The position numbers and the translations under genes were made by a program. Below are positions 1 to 11,938 of a DNA stretch of 64,000 nucleotides, piece after piece. The notes beneath the pieces were generated by a model, which had not been told where the DNA came from, did no database searches, and saw nothing but the letters and a program-made list of their open reading frames with translations. The number at the start of each line of letters is the position of its first letter. Within the stretch, counting starts at the first letter, position 1. The stretch comes from Auanema rhodensis (lineage: Eukaryota; Nematoda; Chromadorea; Rhabditida; Rhabditidae), in assembly GCA_964057225.1 (NCBI GenBank), contig OZ059896.1, positions 22,688,501 to 22,752,500 of the forward strand, given 5' to 3'.

Positions 1-56
1 CGTCGATCTGTGTTATCAGGTTTGCGCTAGCTTAAAAATGCACCGAGATATCAACT

Positions 57-78
57 GATATAAGTTCACACTTATATC
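57..78. repeat. Inverted repeat, 9-bp arms, 4-nt spacer (per 351-bp monomer)
   Basis: GATATAAGT and ACTTATATC are perfect reverse complements around TCAC. The dyad recurs in most monomers at the same offset. Subfamilies with GATATCTGTTC (for example in the unit at 8429 and many from 13694 on) or GATAAAAG (703, 2458) break the left arm without any matching change on the right, so there is no sign that pairing is maintained by selection. Confidence 0.75.
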
Positions 79-106
79 CTCGATTTTCACCCTGAAGAAT
101 TAATTT

Positions 107-123
107 TTTCGTTGAATAACATT
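107..123 (+). other. CENP-B-box-like half site
   Basis: TTTCGTTG matches the first eight positions of the mammalian CENP-B box (YTTCGTTG). The essential right-hand CGGG is absent: the sequence continues AATAACATT. The half site is almost invariant across the array (TAGAATAAC variants at 3160, 3862, 4915 and 7376 alter it). Binding is unlikely on sequence grounds; it is recorded as a resemblance only. Confidence 0.25.
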
Positions 124-189
124 GTCCATCGTCTTTGCCTTGAAAAAAGGAATCTAAAAACATCTACTTTTTGCTAAATTATTTTGAAA

Positions 190-201
190 TTTTTCGAAAA
201 A
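190..201. other. A/T-tract palindrome, candidate curved DNA
   Basis: The 12-bp palindrome TTTTTCGAAAAA sits inside roughly 180-222, where short A- and T-tracts follow each other at about helical-turn spacing. Such spacing is known to bend DNA. Here bending is inferred from tract spacing only. The block is nearly invariant across the array; rare exceptions are the units at 7727 and 12290 (TTTTTTGAAAA). Confidence 0.5.
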
Positions 202-228
202 ATTTTTGTCAAAATGTTTTTGGAAGTA

Positions 229-256
229 ATGTTGAGTGTACATGGAAACTCAACAT
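229..256. repeat. Inverted repeat, 9-bp arms, 10-nt spacer (per 351-bp monomer)
   Basis: ATGTTGAGT and ACTCAACAT are perfect reverse complements. Three variants hit an arm: GTTGATTG and GTTGACTG on the left, ACTAAAC on the right (703 and 2458 units). None is matched by a compensating base in the other arm. The dyad is therefore a consensus feature with no covariation support as an RNA stem. Confidence 0.75.
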
Positions 257-3159
257 ACACTAATGCATCATTTTTCAAACGATCATAACTAATTTTTGTG
301 TTAAGCGTTTCTCAATGTAGTATAGTGCATTCGATGCGGATTTTTAAGCTGCGTCGATCTGTGTTATCAGATTTGCGCTAGCTTAAAAATGCACCGAGAT
401 ATCAACTGATATAAGTTCACACTTATATCCTCGATTTTCACCCTGAAGAATTAATTTTTTCGTTGAATAACATTGTCCATCGTCTTTGCCTTAAAAAAAG
501 GAATCTAAAAACATCTACTTTTTGCTAAATTATTCTGAAATTTTTCGAAAAAATTTTTGTCAAAATGTTTTTGGAAGCAATGTTGAGTGTACATGGAAAC
601 TCAACATACACTAATGCATCATTTTTCAAACGATCATAACTAATTTCTGTATTAAGCGTTTCTCAATGTAGTATAGTGCATTCGATGCGGATTTTTAAGC
701 TGCGTCGATCTGTGTTATCAGATTTGCGCTAGTTTAAAAATGCACCGAGATATCAACTGATAAAAGTTCACACTTATATCCTCGATTTTCACCCTGAAGA
801 ATTGATTTTTTCGTTGAATAACATTGTCCATCGTTTTTGCCTTGAAAAAAGAAATCTAAAAACATCTACTTTTTGCTAAGTTATTTTGAAATTTTTCGAA
901 AAAATTTTTGTCAAAATGTTTTTGGAAGCAATGTTGAGTGTACATGGAAACTAAACATACACTAATGCATCATTTTTCAAACGATCATAACTAATTTTTG
1001 TATTAAGCGTTTCTCAATGTAGTATAGTGCATTCGATGCGGATTTTTAAGCTGCGTCGATCTGTGTTATCAGATTTGCGCTAGTTTAAAAATGCACCGAG
1101 ATATCAACTGATATAAGTTCACACTTATATCCTCGATTTTCACCCTGAAGAATTGATTTTTTCGTTGAATAACATTGTCCATCGTCTTTGCCTTAAAAAA
1201 AGGAATCTAAAAACATCTACTTTTTGCTAAATTATTCTGAAATTTTTCGAAAAAATTTTTGTCAAAATGTTTTTGGAAGCAATGTTGAGTGTACATGGAA
1301 ACTCAACATACACTAATGCATCATTTTTCAAACGATCATAACTAACTTCTGTATTAAGCGTTTCTCAATGTAGTATAGTGCATTCGATGCGGATTTTTAA
1401 GCTGCGTCGATCTGTGTTATCAGATTTGCGCTAGCTTAAAAATGCACCGAGATATCAACTGATATAAGTTCACACTTATAGCCTCGATTTTCAACCTGAA
1501 GAATTAATTTTTTCGTTGAATAACATTGTCCATCGTCTTTGCTTTGAAAAAAGGAATCTAAAAACATCTACTTTTTGCTAAATTATTTTGAAATTTTTCG
1601 AAAAAATTTTTGTCAAAATGTTTTTGGAAGCAATGTTGAGTGTACATGGAAACTCAACATACACTAATGCATCATTTTTCAAACGATCATAACTAATTTC
1701 TGTATCAAGCGTTTCTCAATGTAGTATAGTGCATTCGATGCGGATTTTTAAGCTGCGTCGATCTGTGTTATCAGGTTTGCGCTAGCTTAAAAATGCACCG
1801 AGATATCAACTGATATAAGTTCACACTTATATCCTCGATTTTCACCCTGAAGAATTAATTTTTTCGTTGAATAACATTGTCCATCGTCTTTGCCTTGAAA
1901 AAAGGAATCTAAAAACATCTACTTTTTGCTAAATTATTTTGAAATTTTTCGAAAAAATTTTTGTCAAAATGTTTTTGGAAGTAATGTTGAGTGTACATGG
2001 AAACTCAACATACACTAATGCATCATTTTTCAAACGATCATAACTAATTTTTGTGTTAAGCGTTTCTCAATGTAGTATAGTGCATTCGATGCGGATTTTT
2101 AAGCTGCGTCGATCTGTGTTATCAGATTTGCGCTAGCTTAAAAATGCACCGAGATATCAACTGATATAAGTTCACACTTATATCCTCGATTTTCACCCTG
2201 AAGAATTAATTTTTTCGTTGAATAACATTGTCCATCGTCTTTGCCTTAAAAAAAGGAATCTAAAAACATCTACTTTTTGCTAAATTATTCTGAAATTTTT
2301 CGAAAAAATTTTTGTCAAAATGTTTTTGGAAGCAATGTTGAGTGTACATGGAAACTCAACATACACTAATGCATCATTTTTCAAACGATCATAACTAATT
2401 TCTGTATTAAGCGTTTCTCAATGTAGTATAGTGCATTCGATGCGGATTTTTAAGCTGCGTCGATCTGTGTTATCAGATTTGCGCTAGTTTAAAAATGCAC
2501 CGAGATATCAACTGATAAAAGTTCACACTTATATCCTCGATTTTCACCCTGAAGAATTGATTTTTTCGTTGAATAACATTGTCCATCGTTTTTGCCTTGA
2601 AAAAAGAAATCTAAAAACATCTACTTTTTGCTAAGTTATTTTGAAATTTTTCGAAAAAATTTTTGTCAAAATGTTTTTGGAAGCAATGTTGAGTGTACAT
2701 GGAAACTAAACATACACTAATGCATCATTTTTCAAACGATCATAACTAATTTTTGTATTAAGCGTTTCTCAATGTAGTATAGTGCATTCGATGCGGATTT
2801 TTAAGCTGCGTCGATCTGTGTTATCAGATTTGCGCTAGTTTAAAAATGCACCGAGATATCAACTGATATAAGTTCACACTTATATCCTCGATTTTCACCC
2901 TGAAGAATTGATTTTTTCGTTGAATAACATTGTCCATCGTCTTTGCTTTGAAAAAAGGAATCTAAAAACATCTACTTTTTGCTAAATTATTTTGAAATTT
3001 TCCGAAAAAATTTTTGTCAAAATGTTTTTGGAAGCAATGTTGAGTGTACATGGAAACTCAACATACACTAATGCATCATTTTTCAAACGATCATAACTAA
3101 TTTTTGTATTAAGCGTTTCTCAATGTAGTATAGTGCATTCGATGCGGATTTTTAAGCTG

Positions 3160-5617
3160 CGTCGATCTGTGTTATCAGATTTGCGCTAGCTTAAAAATGC
3201 ACCGAGATATCAACTGATATAAGTTCACACTTATATCCTCGATTTTCACCCTGAAGAATTAATTTTTTCGTAGAATAACATTGTCCATCGTCTTTGCCTT
3301 AAAAAAAGGAATCTAAAAACATCTACTTTTTGCTAAATTATTCTGAAATTTTTCGAAAAAATTTTTGTCAAAATGTTTTTGGAAGCAATGTTGAGTGTAC
3401 ATGGAAACTCAACATACACTAATGCATCATTTTTCAAACGATCATAACTAATTTCTGTATTAAGCGTTTCTCAATGTAGTATAGTGCATTCGATGCGGAT
3501 TTTTAAGCTGCGTCGATCTGTGTTATCAGATTTGCGCTAGCTTAAAAATGCACCGAGATATCAACTGATATAAGTTCACACTTATATCCTCGATTTTCAC
3601 CCTGAAGAATTAATTTTTTCGTTGAATAACATTGTCCATCGTCTTTGCCTTAAAAAAAGGAATCTAAAAACATCTACTTTTTGCTAAATTATTCTGAAAT
3701 TTTTCGAAAAAATTTTTGTCAAAATGTTTTTGGAAGCAATGTTGAGTGTACATGGAAACTCAACATACACTAATGCATCATTTTTCAAACGATCATAACT
3801 AATTTCTGTATTAAGCGTTTCTCAATGTAGTATAGTGCATTCGATGCGGATTTTTAAGCTGCGTCGATCTGTGTTATCAGATTTGCGCTAGCTTAAAAAT
3901 GCACCGAGATATCAACTGATATAAGTTCACACTTATATCCTCGATTTTCACCCTGAAGAATTAATTTTTTCGTAGAATAACATTGTCCATCGTCTTTGCC
4001 TTGAAAAAAGGAATCTAAAAACATCTACTTTTTGCTAAATTATTTTGAAATTTTTCGAAAAAATTTTTGTCAAAATGTTTTTGGAAGCAATGTTGAGTGT
4101 ACATGGAAACTCAACATACACTAATGCATCATTTTTCTAACGATCATAACTAATTTTTGTATTAAGCGTTTCTCAATGTAGTATAGTGCATTCGATGCGG
4201 ATTTTTAAGCTGCGTCGATCTGTGTTATCAGATTTGCGCTAGCTTAAAAATGCACCGAGATATCAACTGATATAAGTTCACACTTATATCCTCGATTTTC
4301 ACCCTGAAGAATTAATTTTTTCGTTGAATAACATTGTCCATCGTCTTTGCTTTGAAAAAAGGAATCTAAAAACATCTACTTTTTGCTAAATTATTTTGAA
4401 ATTTTCCGAAAAAATTTTTGTCAAAATGTTTTTGGAAGCAATGTTGAGTGTACATGGAAACTCAACATACACTAATGCATCATTTTTCAAACGATCATAA
4501 CTAATTTCTGTATTAAGCGTTTCTCAATGTAGTATAGTGCATTCGATGCGGATTTTTAAGCTGCGTCGATCTGTGTTATCAGATTTGCGCTAGCTTAAAA
4601 ATGCACCGAGATATCAACTGATATAAGTTCACACTTATATCCTCGATTTTCACCCTGAAGAATTAATTTTTTCGTTGAATAACATTGTCCATCGTCTTTG
4701 CCTTAAAAAAAGGAATCTAAAAACATCTACTTTTTGCTAAATTATTCTGAAATTTTTCGAAAAAATTTTTGTCAAAATGTTTTTGGAAGCAATGTTGAGT
4801 GTACATGGAAACTCAACATACACTAATGCATCATTTTTCAAACGATCATAACTAATTTCTGTATTAAGCGTTTCTCAATGTAGTATAGTGCATTCGATGC
4901 GGATTTTTAAGCTGCGTCGATCTGTGTTATCAGATTTGCGCTAGCTTAAAAATGCACCGAGATATCAACTGATATAAGTTCACACTTATATCCTCGATTT
5001 TCACCCTGAAGAATTAATTTTTTCGTAGAATAACATTGTCCATCGTCTTTGCCTTGAAAAAAGGAATCTAAAAACATCTACTTTTTGCTAAATTATTTTG
5101 AAATTTTTCGAAAAAATTTTTGTCAAAATGTTTTTGGAAGCAATGTTGAGTGTACATGGAAACTCAACATACACTAATGCATCATTTTTCTAACGATCAT
5201 AACTAATTTTTGTATTAAGCGTTTCTCAATGTAGTATAGTGCATTCGATGCGGATTTTTAAGCTGCGTCGATCTGTGTTATCAGATTTGCGCTAGCTTAA
5301 AAATGCACCGAGATATCAACTGATATAAGTTCACACTTATATCCTCGATTTTCACCCTGAAGAATTAATTTTTTCGTTGAATAACATTGTCCATCGTCTT
5401 TGCCTTAAAAAAAAGGAATCTAAAAACATCTACTTTTTGCTAAATTATTCTGAAATTTTTCGAAAAAATTTTTGTCAAAATGTTTTTGGAAGCAATGTTG
5501 AGTGTACATGGAAACTCAACATACACTAATGCATCATTTTTCAAACGATCATAACTAATTTCTGTATTAAGCGTTTCTCAATGTAGTATAGTGCATTCGA
5601 TGCGGATTTTTAAGCTG
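3160..5617. repeat. 3-monomer cycle in array 1 (1053 bp)
   Basis: Units at 3511 and 3862 repeat as 4564 and 4915. The first of each pair has CCTTAAAAAAAGG, ATTCTG and ATTTCTG; the second has CGTAGAATAAC with TTTTTCTAACG. The third position differs: 4213 has GCTTTGAAAAAAGG with ATTTTCCG, while 5266 has an eight-A run. The unit at 3160 joins the CGTAGAATAAC left half of one type to the right half of the other, so it is a hybrid. Confidence 0.75.
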
Positions 5618-7375
5618 CGTCGATCTGTGTTATCAGATTTGCGCTAGCTTAAAAATGCACCGAGATATCAACTGATATAAGTTCACACTTATATCATCGA
5701 TTTTCACCCTGAAGAATTAATTTTTTCGTTGAATAACATTGTCCATCGTCTTTGCCTTAAAAAAAGGAATCTAAAAACATCTACTTTTTGCTAAATTATT
5801 CTGAAATTTTTCGAAAAAATTTTTGTCAAAATGTTTTTGGAAGCAATGTTGAGTGTACATGGAAACTCAACATACACTAATGCATCATGTTTCAAACGAT
5901 CATAACTAATTTTTGTATTAAGCGTTTCTCAATGTAGTATAGTGCATTCGATGCGGATTTTTAAGCTGCGTCGATCTGTGTTATCAGATTTGCGCTAGCT
6001 TAAAAATGCACCGAGATATCAACTGATATAAGTTCACACTTATATCCTCGATTTTCACCCTGAAGAATTAATTTTTTCGTTGAATAACATTGTCCATCGT
6101 CTTTGCCTTAAAAAAAAGGAATCTAAAAACATCTACTTTTTGCTAAATTATTCTGAAATTTTTCGAAAAAATTTTTGTCAAAATGTTTTTGGAAGCAATG
6201 TTGAGTGTACATGGAAACTCAACATACACTAATGCATCATTTTTCAAACGATCATAACTAATTTCTGTATTAAGCGTTTCTCAATGTAGTATAGTGCATT
6301 CGATGCGGATTTTTAAGCTGCGTCGATCTGTGTTATCAGATTTGCGCTAGCTTAAAAATGCACCGAGATATCAACTGATATAAGTTCACACTTATATCCT
6401 CGATTTTCACCCTGAAGAATTAATTTTTTCGTTGAATAACATTGTCCATCGTCTTTGCCTTAAAAAAAAGGAATCTAAAAACATCTACTTTTTGCTAAAT
6501 TATTCTGAAATTTTTCGAAAAAATTTTTGTCAAAATGTTTTTGGAAGCAATGTTGAGTGTACATGGAAACTCAACATACACTAATGCATCATTTTTCAAA
6601 CGATCATAACTAATTTCTGTATTAAGCGTTTCTCAATGTAGTATAGTGCATTCGATGCGGATTTTTAAGCTGCGTCGATCTGTGTTATCAGATTTGCGCT
6701 AGCTTAAAAATGCACCGAGATATCAACTGATATAAGTTCACACTTATATCATCGATTTTCACCCTGAAGAATTAATTTTTTCGTTGAATAACATTGTCCA
6801 TCGTCTTTGCCTTAAAAAAAGGAATCTAAAAACATCTACTTTTTGCTAAATTATTCTGAAATTTTTCGAAAAAATTTTTGTCAAAATGTTTTTGGAAGCA
6901 ATGTTGAGTGTACATGGAAACTCAACATACACTAATGCATCATTTTTCAAACGATCATAACTAATTTCTGTATTAAGCGTTTCTCAATGTAGTATAGTGC
7001 ATTCGATGCGGATTTTTAAGCTGCGTCGATCTGTGTTATCAGATTTGCGCTAGCTTAAAAATGCACCGAGATATCAACTGATATAAGTTCACACTTATAT
7101 CCTCGATTTTCACCCTGAAGAATTAATTTTTTCGTTGAATAACATTGTCCATCGTCTTTGCCTTAAAAAAAAGGAATCTAAAAACATCTACTTTTTGCTA
7201 AATTATTCTGAAATTTTTCGAAAAAATTTTTGTCAAAATGTTTTTGGAAGCAATGTTGAGTGTACATGGAAACTCAACATACACTAATGCATCATGTTTC
7301 AAACGATCATAACTAATTTTTGTATTAAGCGTTTCTCAATGTAGTATAGTGCATTCGATGCGGATTTTTAAGCTG
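5618..7375. repeat. Array 1 block with ATCATCG, eight-A and CATGTTTC variants
   Basis: Five units. Units at 5618 and 6673, 1055 bp apart (three monomers including two extra A's), share ATCATCG. Units at 5618 and 7024 share CATCATGTTTC. Thus 5618 looks like the left half of 6673 joined to the right half of 7024. Eight-A runs in 5969, 6321 and 7024, together with the one in 5266, account for the local 352-bp spacings. Confidence 0.7.
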
Positions 7376-8779
7376 CGTCGATCTGTGTTATCAGATTTGC
7401 GCTAGCTTAAAAATGCACCGAGATATCAACTGATATAAGTTCACACTTATATCCTCGATTTTCACCCTGAAGAATTGATTTTTTCGTAGAATGACATTGT
7501 CCATCGTCTTTGCCTTGAAAAAAGGAATCTAAAAACATCTACTTTTTGCTAAATTATTTTGAAATTTTTCGAAAAAATTTTTGTCAAAATGTTTTTGGAA
7601 GCAATGTTGAGTGTACATGGAAACTCAACATACACTAATGCATCATTTTTCAAACGATCATAACTAATTTTTGTATTAAGCGTTTCTCAATGTAGTATAG
7701 TGCATTCGATGCGGATTTTTAAGCTGCGTCGATCTGTGTTTTCAGATTTGCGCTAGCTTAAAAATGCACCGAGATATCAACTGATATAAGTTCACACTTA
7801 TATCATCGATTTTCACCCTGAAGAATTAATTTTTTCGTTGAATAACATTGTCCATCGTCTTTGCCTTAAAAAAAGGAATCTAAAAACATCTACTTTTTGC
7901 TAAATTATTCTGAAATTTTTTGAAAACATTTTTGTCAAAATGTTTTTGGAAGCAATGTTGATTGTACATGGAAACTCAACATACACTAATGCATCATTTT
8001 TCAAACGATCATAACTAATTTTTGTATTAAGCGTTTCTCAATGTGGTATAGTGCATTCGATGCGGATTTTTAAGCTGCGTCGATCTGTGTTATCAGATTT
8101 GCGCTAGTTTAAAAATGCACCGAGATATCAACTGATATAAGTTCACACTTATATCCTCGATTTTCACCCTGAAGAATTGATTTTTTCGTTGAATAACATT
8201 GTCCATCGTTTTTGCCTTGAAAAAAGAAATCTAAAAACATCTACTTTTTGCTAAGTTATTTTGAAATTTTTCGAAAAAATTTTTGTCAAAATGTTTTTGG
8301 AAGCAATGTTGAGTGTACATGGAAACTCAACATACACTAATGCATCATTTTTCAAACGATCATAACTAATTTCTGTATTAAGCGTTTCTCAATGTAGTAT
8401 AGTGCATTCGATGCGGATTTTTAAGCTGCGTCGATCTGTGTTGTCAGATTTGCGCTAGCTTAAAAATGCACCGAGATATCAACTGATATCTGTTCACACT
8501 TATATCCTCGATTTTCACCCTGAAGAATTAATTTTTTCGTTGAATAAAATTGTCCATCGTCTTTGCCTTGAAAAAAGGAATCTAAAAACATCTACTTTTT
8601 GCTAAATTATTCTGAAATTTTTCGAAAAAATTTTTATCAAAATGTTTTTGGAAGCAATGTTGAGTGTACATGGAAACTCAACATACACTAATGCATCATT
8701 TTTCAAACGATCATAACTAATTTTTGTATTGAGCGTTTCTCAATGTAGTATAGTGCATTCGATGCGGATTTTTAAGCTG
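7376..8779. repeat. More diverged monomers between HOR domains in array 1
   Basis: Four units carry many changes seen nowhere else nearby: CGTAGAATGAC (7376); GTTTTCAG, TTTTGAAAACATT and ATGTGGTAT (7727); AATAAAATTG and TTTTTATCAAAATG (8429). The unit at 8078 resembles the 703/2458 type. Neighbouring domains on each side are more uniform, so this patch looks less recently homogenised. It also marks the first appearance of GATATCTG, GTTGATTG and ATTGAGCG variants that dominate to the right. Confidence 0.7.
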
Positions 8780-11700
8780 CGTCGATCTGTGTTATCAGAT
8801 TTGCGCTAGCTTGAAAATGCACCGAGATATCAACTGATATAAGTTCACACTTATATCCTCGATTTTCACCCTGAAGAATTAATTTTTTCGTTGAATAACA
8901 TTGTCCATCGTCTTTGCTTTGAAAAAAGGAATCTAAAAACATCTACTTTTTGCTAAATTATTTTGAAATTTTTCGAAAAAATTTTTGTCAAAATGTTTTT
9001 GGAAGCAATGTTGAGTGTACATGGAAACTCAACATACACTAATGCATCATTTTTCAAACGATCATAACTAATTTTTTCATTAAGCGTTTCTCAATGTAGT
9101 ATAGTGCATTCGATGCGGATTTTTAAGCTGCGTCGATCTGTGTTATCAGATTTGCGCTAGCTTAAAAATGCACCGAGATATCAACTGATATAAGTTCACA
9201 CTTATATCCTCAATTTTCACCCTGAAGAATCAATTTTTTCGTTGAATAACATTGTCCATCGTCTTTGCCTTGAAAAAAGGAATCTAAAAACATCTACTTT
9301 TTGCTAAATTATTTTGAAATTTTTCGAAAAAATTTTTGTCAAAATGTTTTTGGAAGCAATGTTGAGTGTACATGGAAACTCAACATACACTAATGCATCA
9401 TTTTTCAAACGATCATAACTAATTTTTGTATTGAGCGTTTCTCAATGTAGTATAGTGCATTCGATGCGGATTTTTAAGATGCGTCGATCTGTGTTATCAG
9501 ATTTGCGCTAGCTTGTAAATGCACCGAGATATCAACTGATATAAGTTCACACTTATATCCTCGATTTTCACCCTGAAGAATTGATTTTTTCGTTGAATAA
9601 CATTGTCCATCGTTTTTGCCTTGAAAAAAGAAATCTAAAAACATCTACTTTTTGCTAAATTATTTTGAAATTTTTCGAAAAAATTTTTGTCAAAATGTTT
9701 TTGGAAGCAATGTTGATTGTACATGGAAACTCAACATACACTAATGCATCATTTTTCAAACGATCATAACTAATTTTTGTATTGAGCGTTTCTCAATGTA
9801 GTATAGTGCATTCGATGCGGATTTTTAAGCTGCGTCGATCTGTGTTATCAGATTTGCGCTAGCTTGAAAATGCACCGAGATATCAACTGATATAAGTTCA
9901 CACTTATATCCTCGATTTTCACCCTGAAGAATTAATTTTTTCGTTGAATAACATTGTCCATCGTCTTTGCTTTGAAAAAAGGAATCTAAAAACATCTACT
10001 TTTTGCTAAATTATTTTGAAATTTTTCGAAAAAATTTTTGTCAAAATGTTTTTGGAAGCAATGTTGAGTGTACATGGAAACTCAACATACACTAATGCAT
10101 CATTTTTCAAACGATCATAACTAATTTTTTCATTAAGCGTTTCTCAATGTAGTATAGTGCATTCGATGCGGATTTTTAAGCTGCGTCGATCTGTGTTATC
10201 AGATTTGCGCTAGCTTGAAAATGCACCGAGATATCAACTGATATAAGTTCACACTTATATCCTCGATTTTCACCCTGAAGAATTAATTTTTTCGTTGAAT
10301 AACATTGTCCATCGTTTTTGCCTTGAAAAAAGAAATCTAAAAACATCTACTTTTTGCTAAATTATTTTGAAATTTTTCGAAAAAATTTTTGTCAAAATGT
10401 TTTTGGAAGCAATGTTGATTGTACATGGAAACTCAACATACACTAATGCATCATTTTTCAAACGATCATAACTAATTTTTGTATTGAGCGTTTCTCAATG
10501 TAGTATAGTGCATTCGATGCGGATTTTTAAGCTGCGTCGATCTGTGTTATCAGATTTGCGCTAGCTTGTAAATGCACCGAGATATCAACTGATATAAGTT
10601 CACACTTATATCCTCGATTTTCACCCTGAAGAATTGATTTTTTCGTTGAATAACATTGTCCATCGTTTTTGCCTTGAAAAAAGAAATCTAAAAACATCTA
10701 CTTTTTGCTAAATTATTTTGAAATTTTTCGAAAAAATTTTTGTCAAAATGTTTTTGGAAGCAATGTTGATTGTACATGGAAACTCAACATACACTAATGC
10801 ATCATTTTTCAAACGATCATAACTAATTTTTGTATTGAGCGTTTCTCAATGTAGTATAGTGCATTCGATGCGGATTTTTAAGCTGCGTCGATCTGTGTTA
10901 TCAGATTTGCGCTAGCTTGAAAATGCACCGAGATATCAACTGATATAAGTTCACACTTATATCCTCGATTTTCACCCTGAAGAATTAATTTTTTCGTTGA
11001 ATAACATTGTCCATCGTCTTTGCTTTGAAAAAAGGAATCTAAAAACATCTACTTTTTGCTAAATTATTTTGAAATTTTTCGAAAAAATTTTTGTCAAAAT
11101 GTTTTTGGAAGCAATGTTGAGTGTACATGGAAACTCAACATACACTAATGCATCATTTTTCAAACGATCATAACTAATTTTTTCATTAAGCGTTTCTCAA
11201 TGTAGTATAGTGCATTCGATGCGGATTTTTAAGCTGCGTCGATCTGTGTTATCAGATTTGCGCTAGCTTAAAAATGCACCGAGATATCAACTGATATAAG
11301 TTCACACTTATATCCTCAATTTTCACCCTGAAGAATCAATTTTTTCGTTGAATAACATTGTCCATCGTCTTTGCCTTGAAAAAAGGAATCTAAAAACATC
11401 TACTTTTTGCTAAATTATTTTGAAATTTTTCGAAAAAATTTTTGTCAAAATGTTTTTGGAAGCAATGTTGAGTGTACATGGAAACTCAACATACACTAAT
11501 GCATCATTTTTCAAACGATCATAACTAATTTTTGTATTGAGCGTTTCTCAATGTAGTATAGTGCATTCGATGCGGATTTTTAAGCTGCGTCGATCTGTGT
11601 TATCAGATTTGCGCTAGCTTGTAAATGCACCGAGATATCAACTGATATAAGTTCACACTTATATCCTCGATTTTCACCCTGAAGAATTGATTTTTTCGTT

Positions 11701-11938
11701 GAATAACATTGTCCATCGTTTTTGCCTTGAAAAAAGAAATCTAAAAACATCTACTTTTTGCTAAATTATTTTGAAATTTTTCGAAAAAATTTTTGTCAAA
11801 ATGTTTTTGGAAGCAATGTTGATTGTACATGGAAACTCAACATACACTAATGCATCATTTTTCAAACGATCATAACTAATTTTTGTATTAAGCGTTCCTC
11901 AATGTAGTATAGTGCATTCGATGCGGATTTTTAATCTG
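8780..11938. repeat. 3-monomer HOR, three turns (1053 bp each)
   Basis: Turns start at 8780, 9833 and 10886. The first monomer of each has CTTGAAAATG, GCTTTGAAAAAAGG and TTTTTTCATTAAG. The second has CCTCAATTTTC with GAATCAATT in turns 1 and 3. The third has CTTGTAAATG, GAATTGATT, GTTTTTGCC and GTTGATTG. The middle monomer of turn 2 (10184) is different: its start resembles the first position and the rest the third, so it has been replaced or recombined. Confidence 0.85.

Larger units (their letters stand above)
1..351. repeat. Representative 351-bp monomer with its internal landmarks
   Basis: Landmarks by position in this copy: a 9-bp inverted repeat GATATAAGT/ACTTATATC with a 4-nt spacer at 57-78; TTTCGTTG at 107-114, like the left half of a CENP-B box; an A-run that varies in length and is preceded by G or A (around 145); an A/T-tract block centred on the 12-bp palindrome TTTTTCGAAAAA at 190-201; and a second 9-bp inverted repeat ATGTTGAGT/ACTCAACAT with a 10-nt spacer at 229-256. 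Private marks of this copy are TCAGG near 19, AAGTAATG near 225 and TTGTGTTAAG near 297. They are shared only with the unit at 1756. Confidence 0.9.
1..2945. repeat. 5-monomer HOR block, duplicated with 1755-bp offset
   Basis: Units at 1, 352, 703 and the first ~135 bp of 1054 carry the same private variants as units at 1756, 2107, 2458 and the start of 2809. The shared marks are TCAGG plus TTGTGTTAAG (1/1756), CCTTAAAAAAAGG plus ATTTCTG (352/2107), and GATAAAAG plus ACTAAAC (703/2458). Identity breaks inside the fourth pair at the A-run: CTTTGCCTTAAA versus CTTTGCTTTGAAA. The copy therefore covers about 1190 bp and ends within a monomer, as unequal exchange would leave it. Confidence 0.85.
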
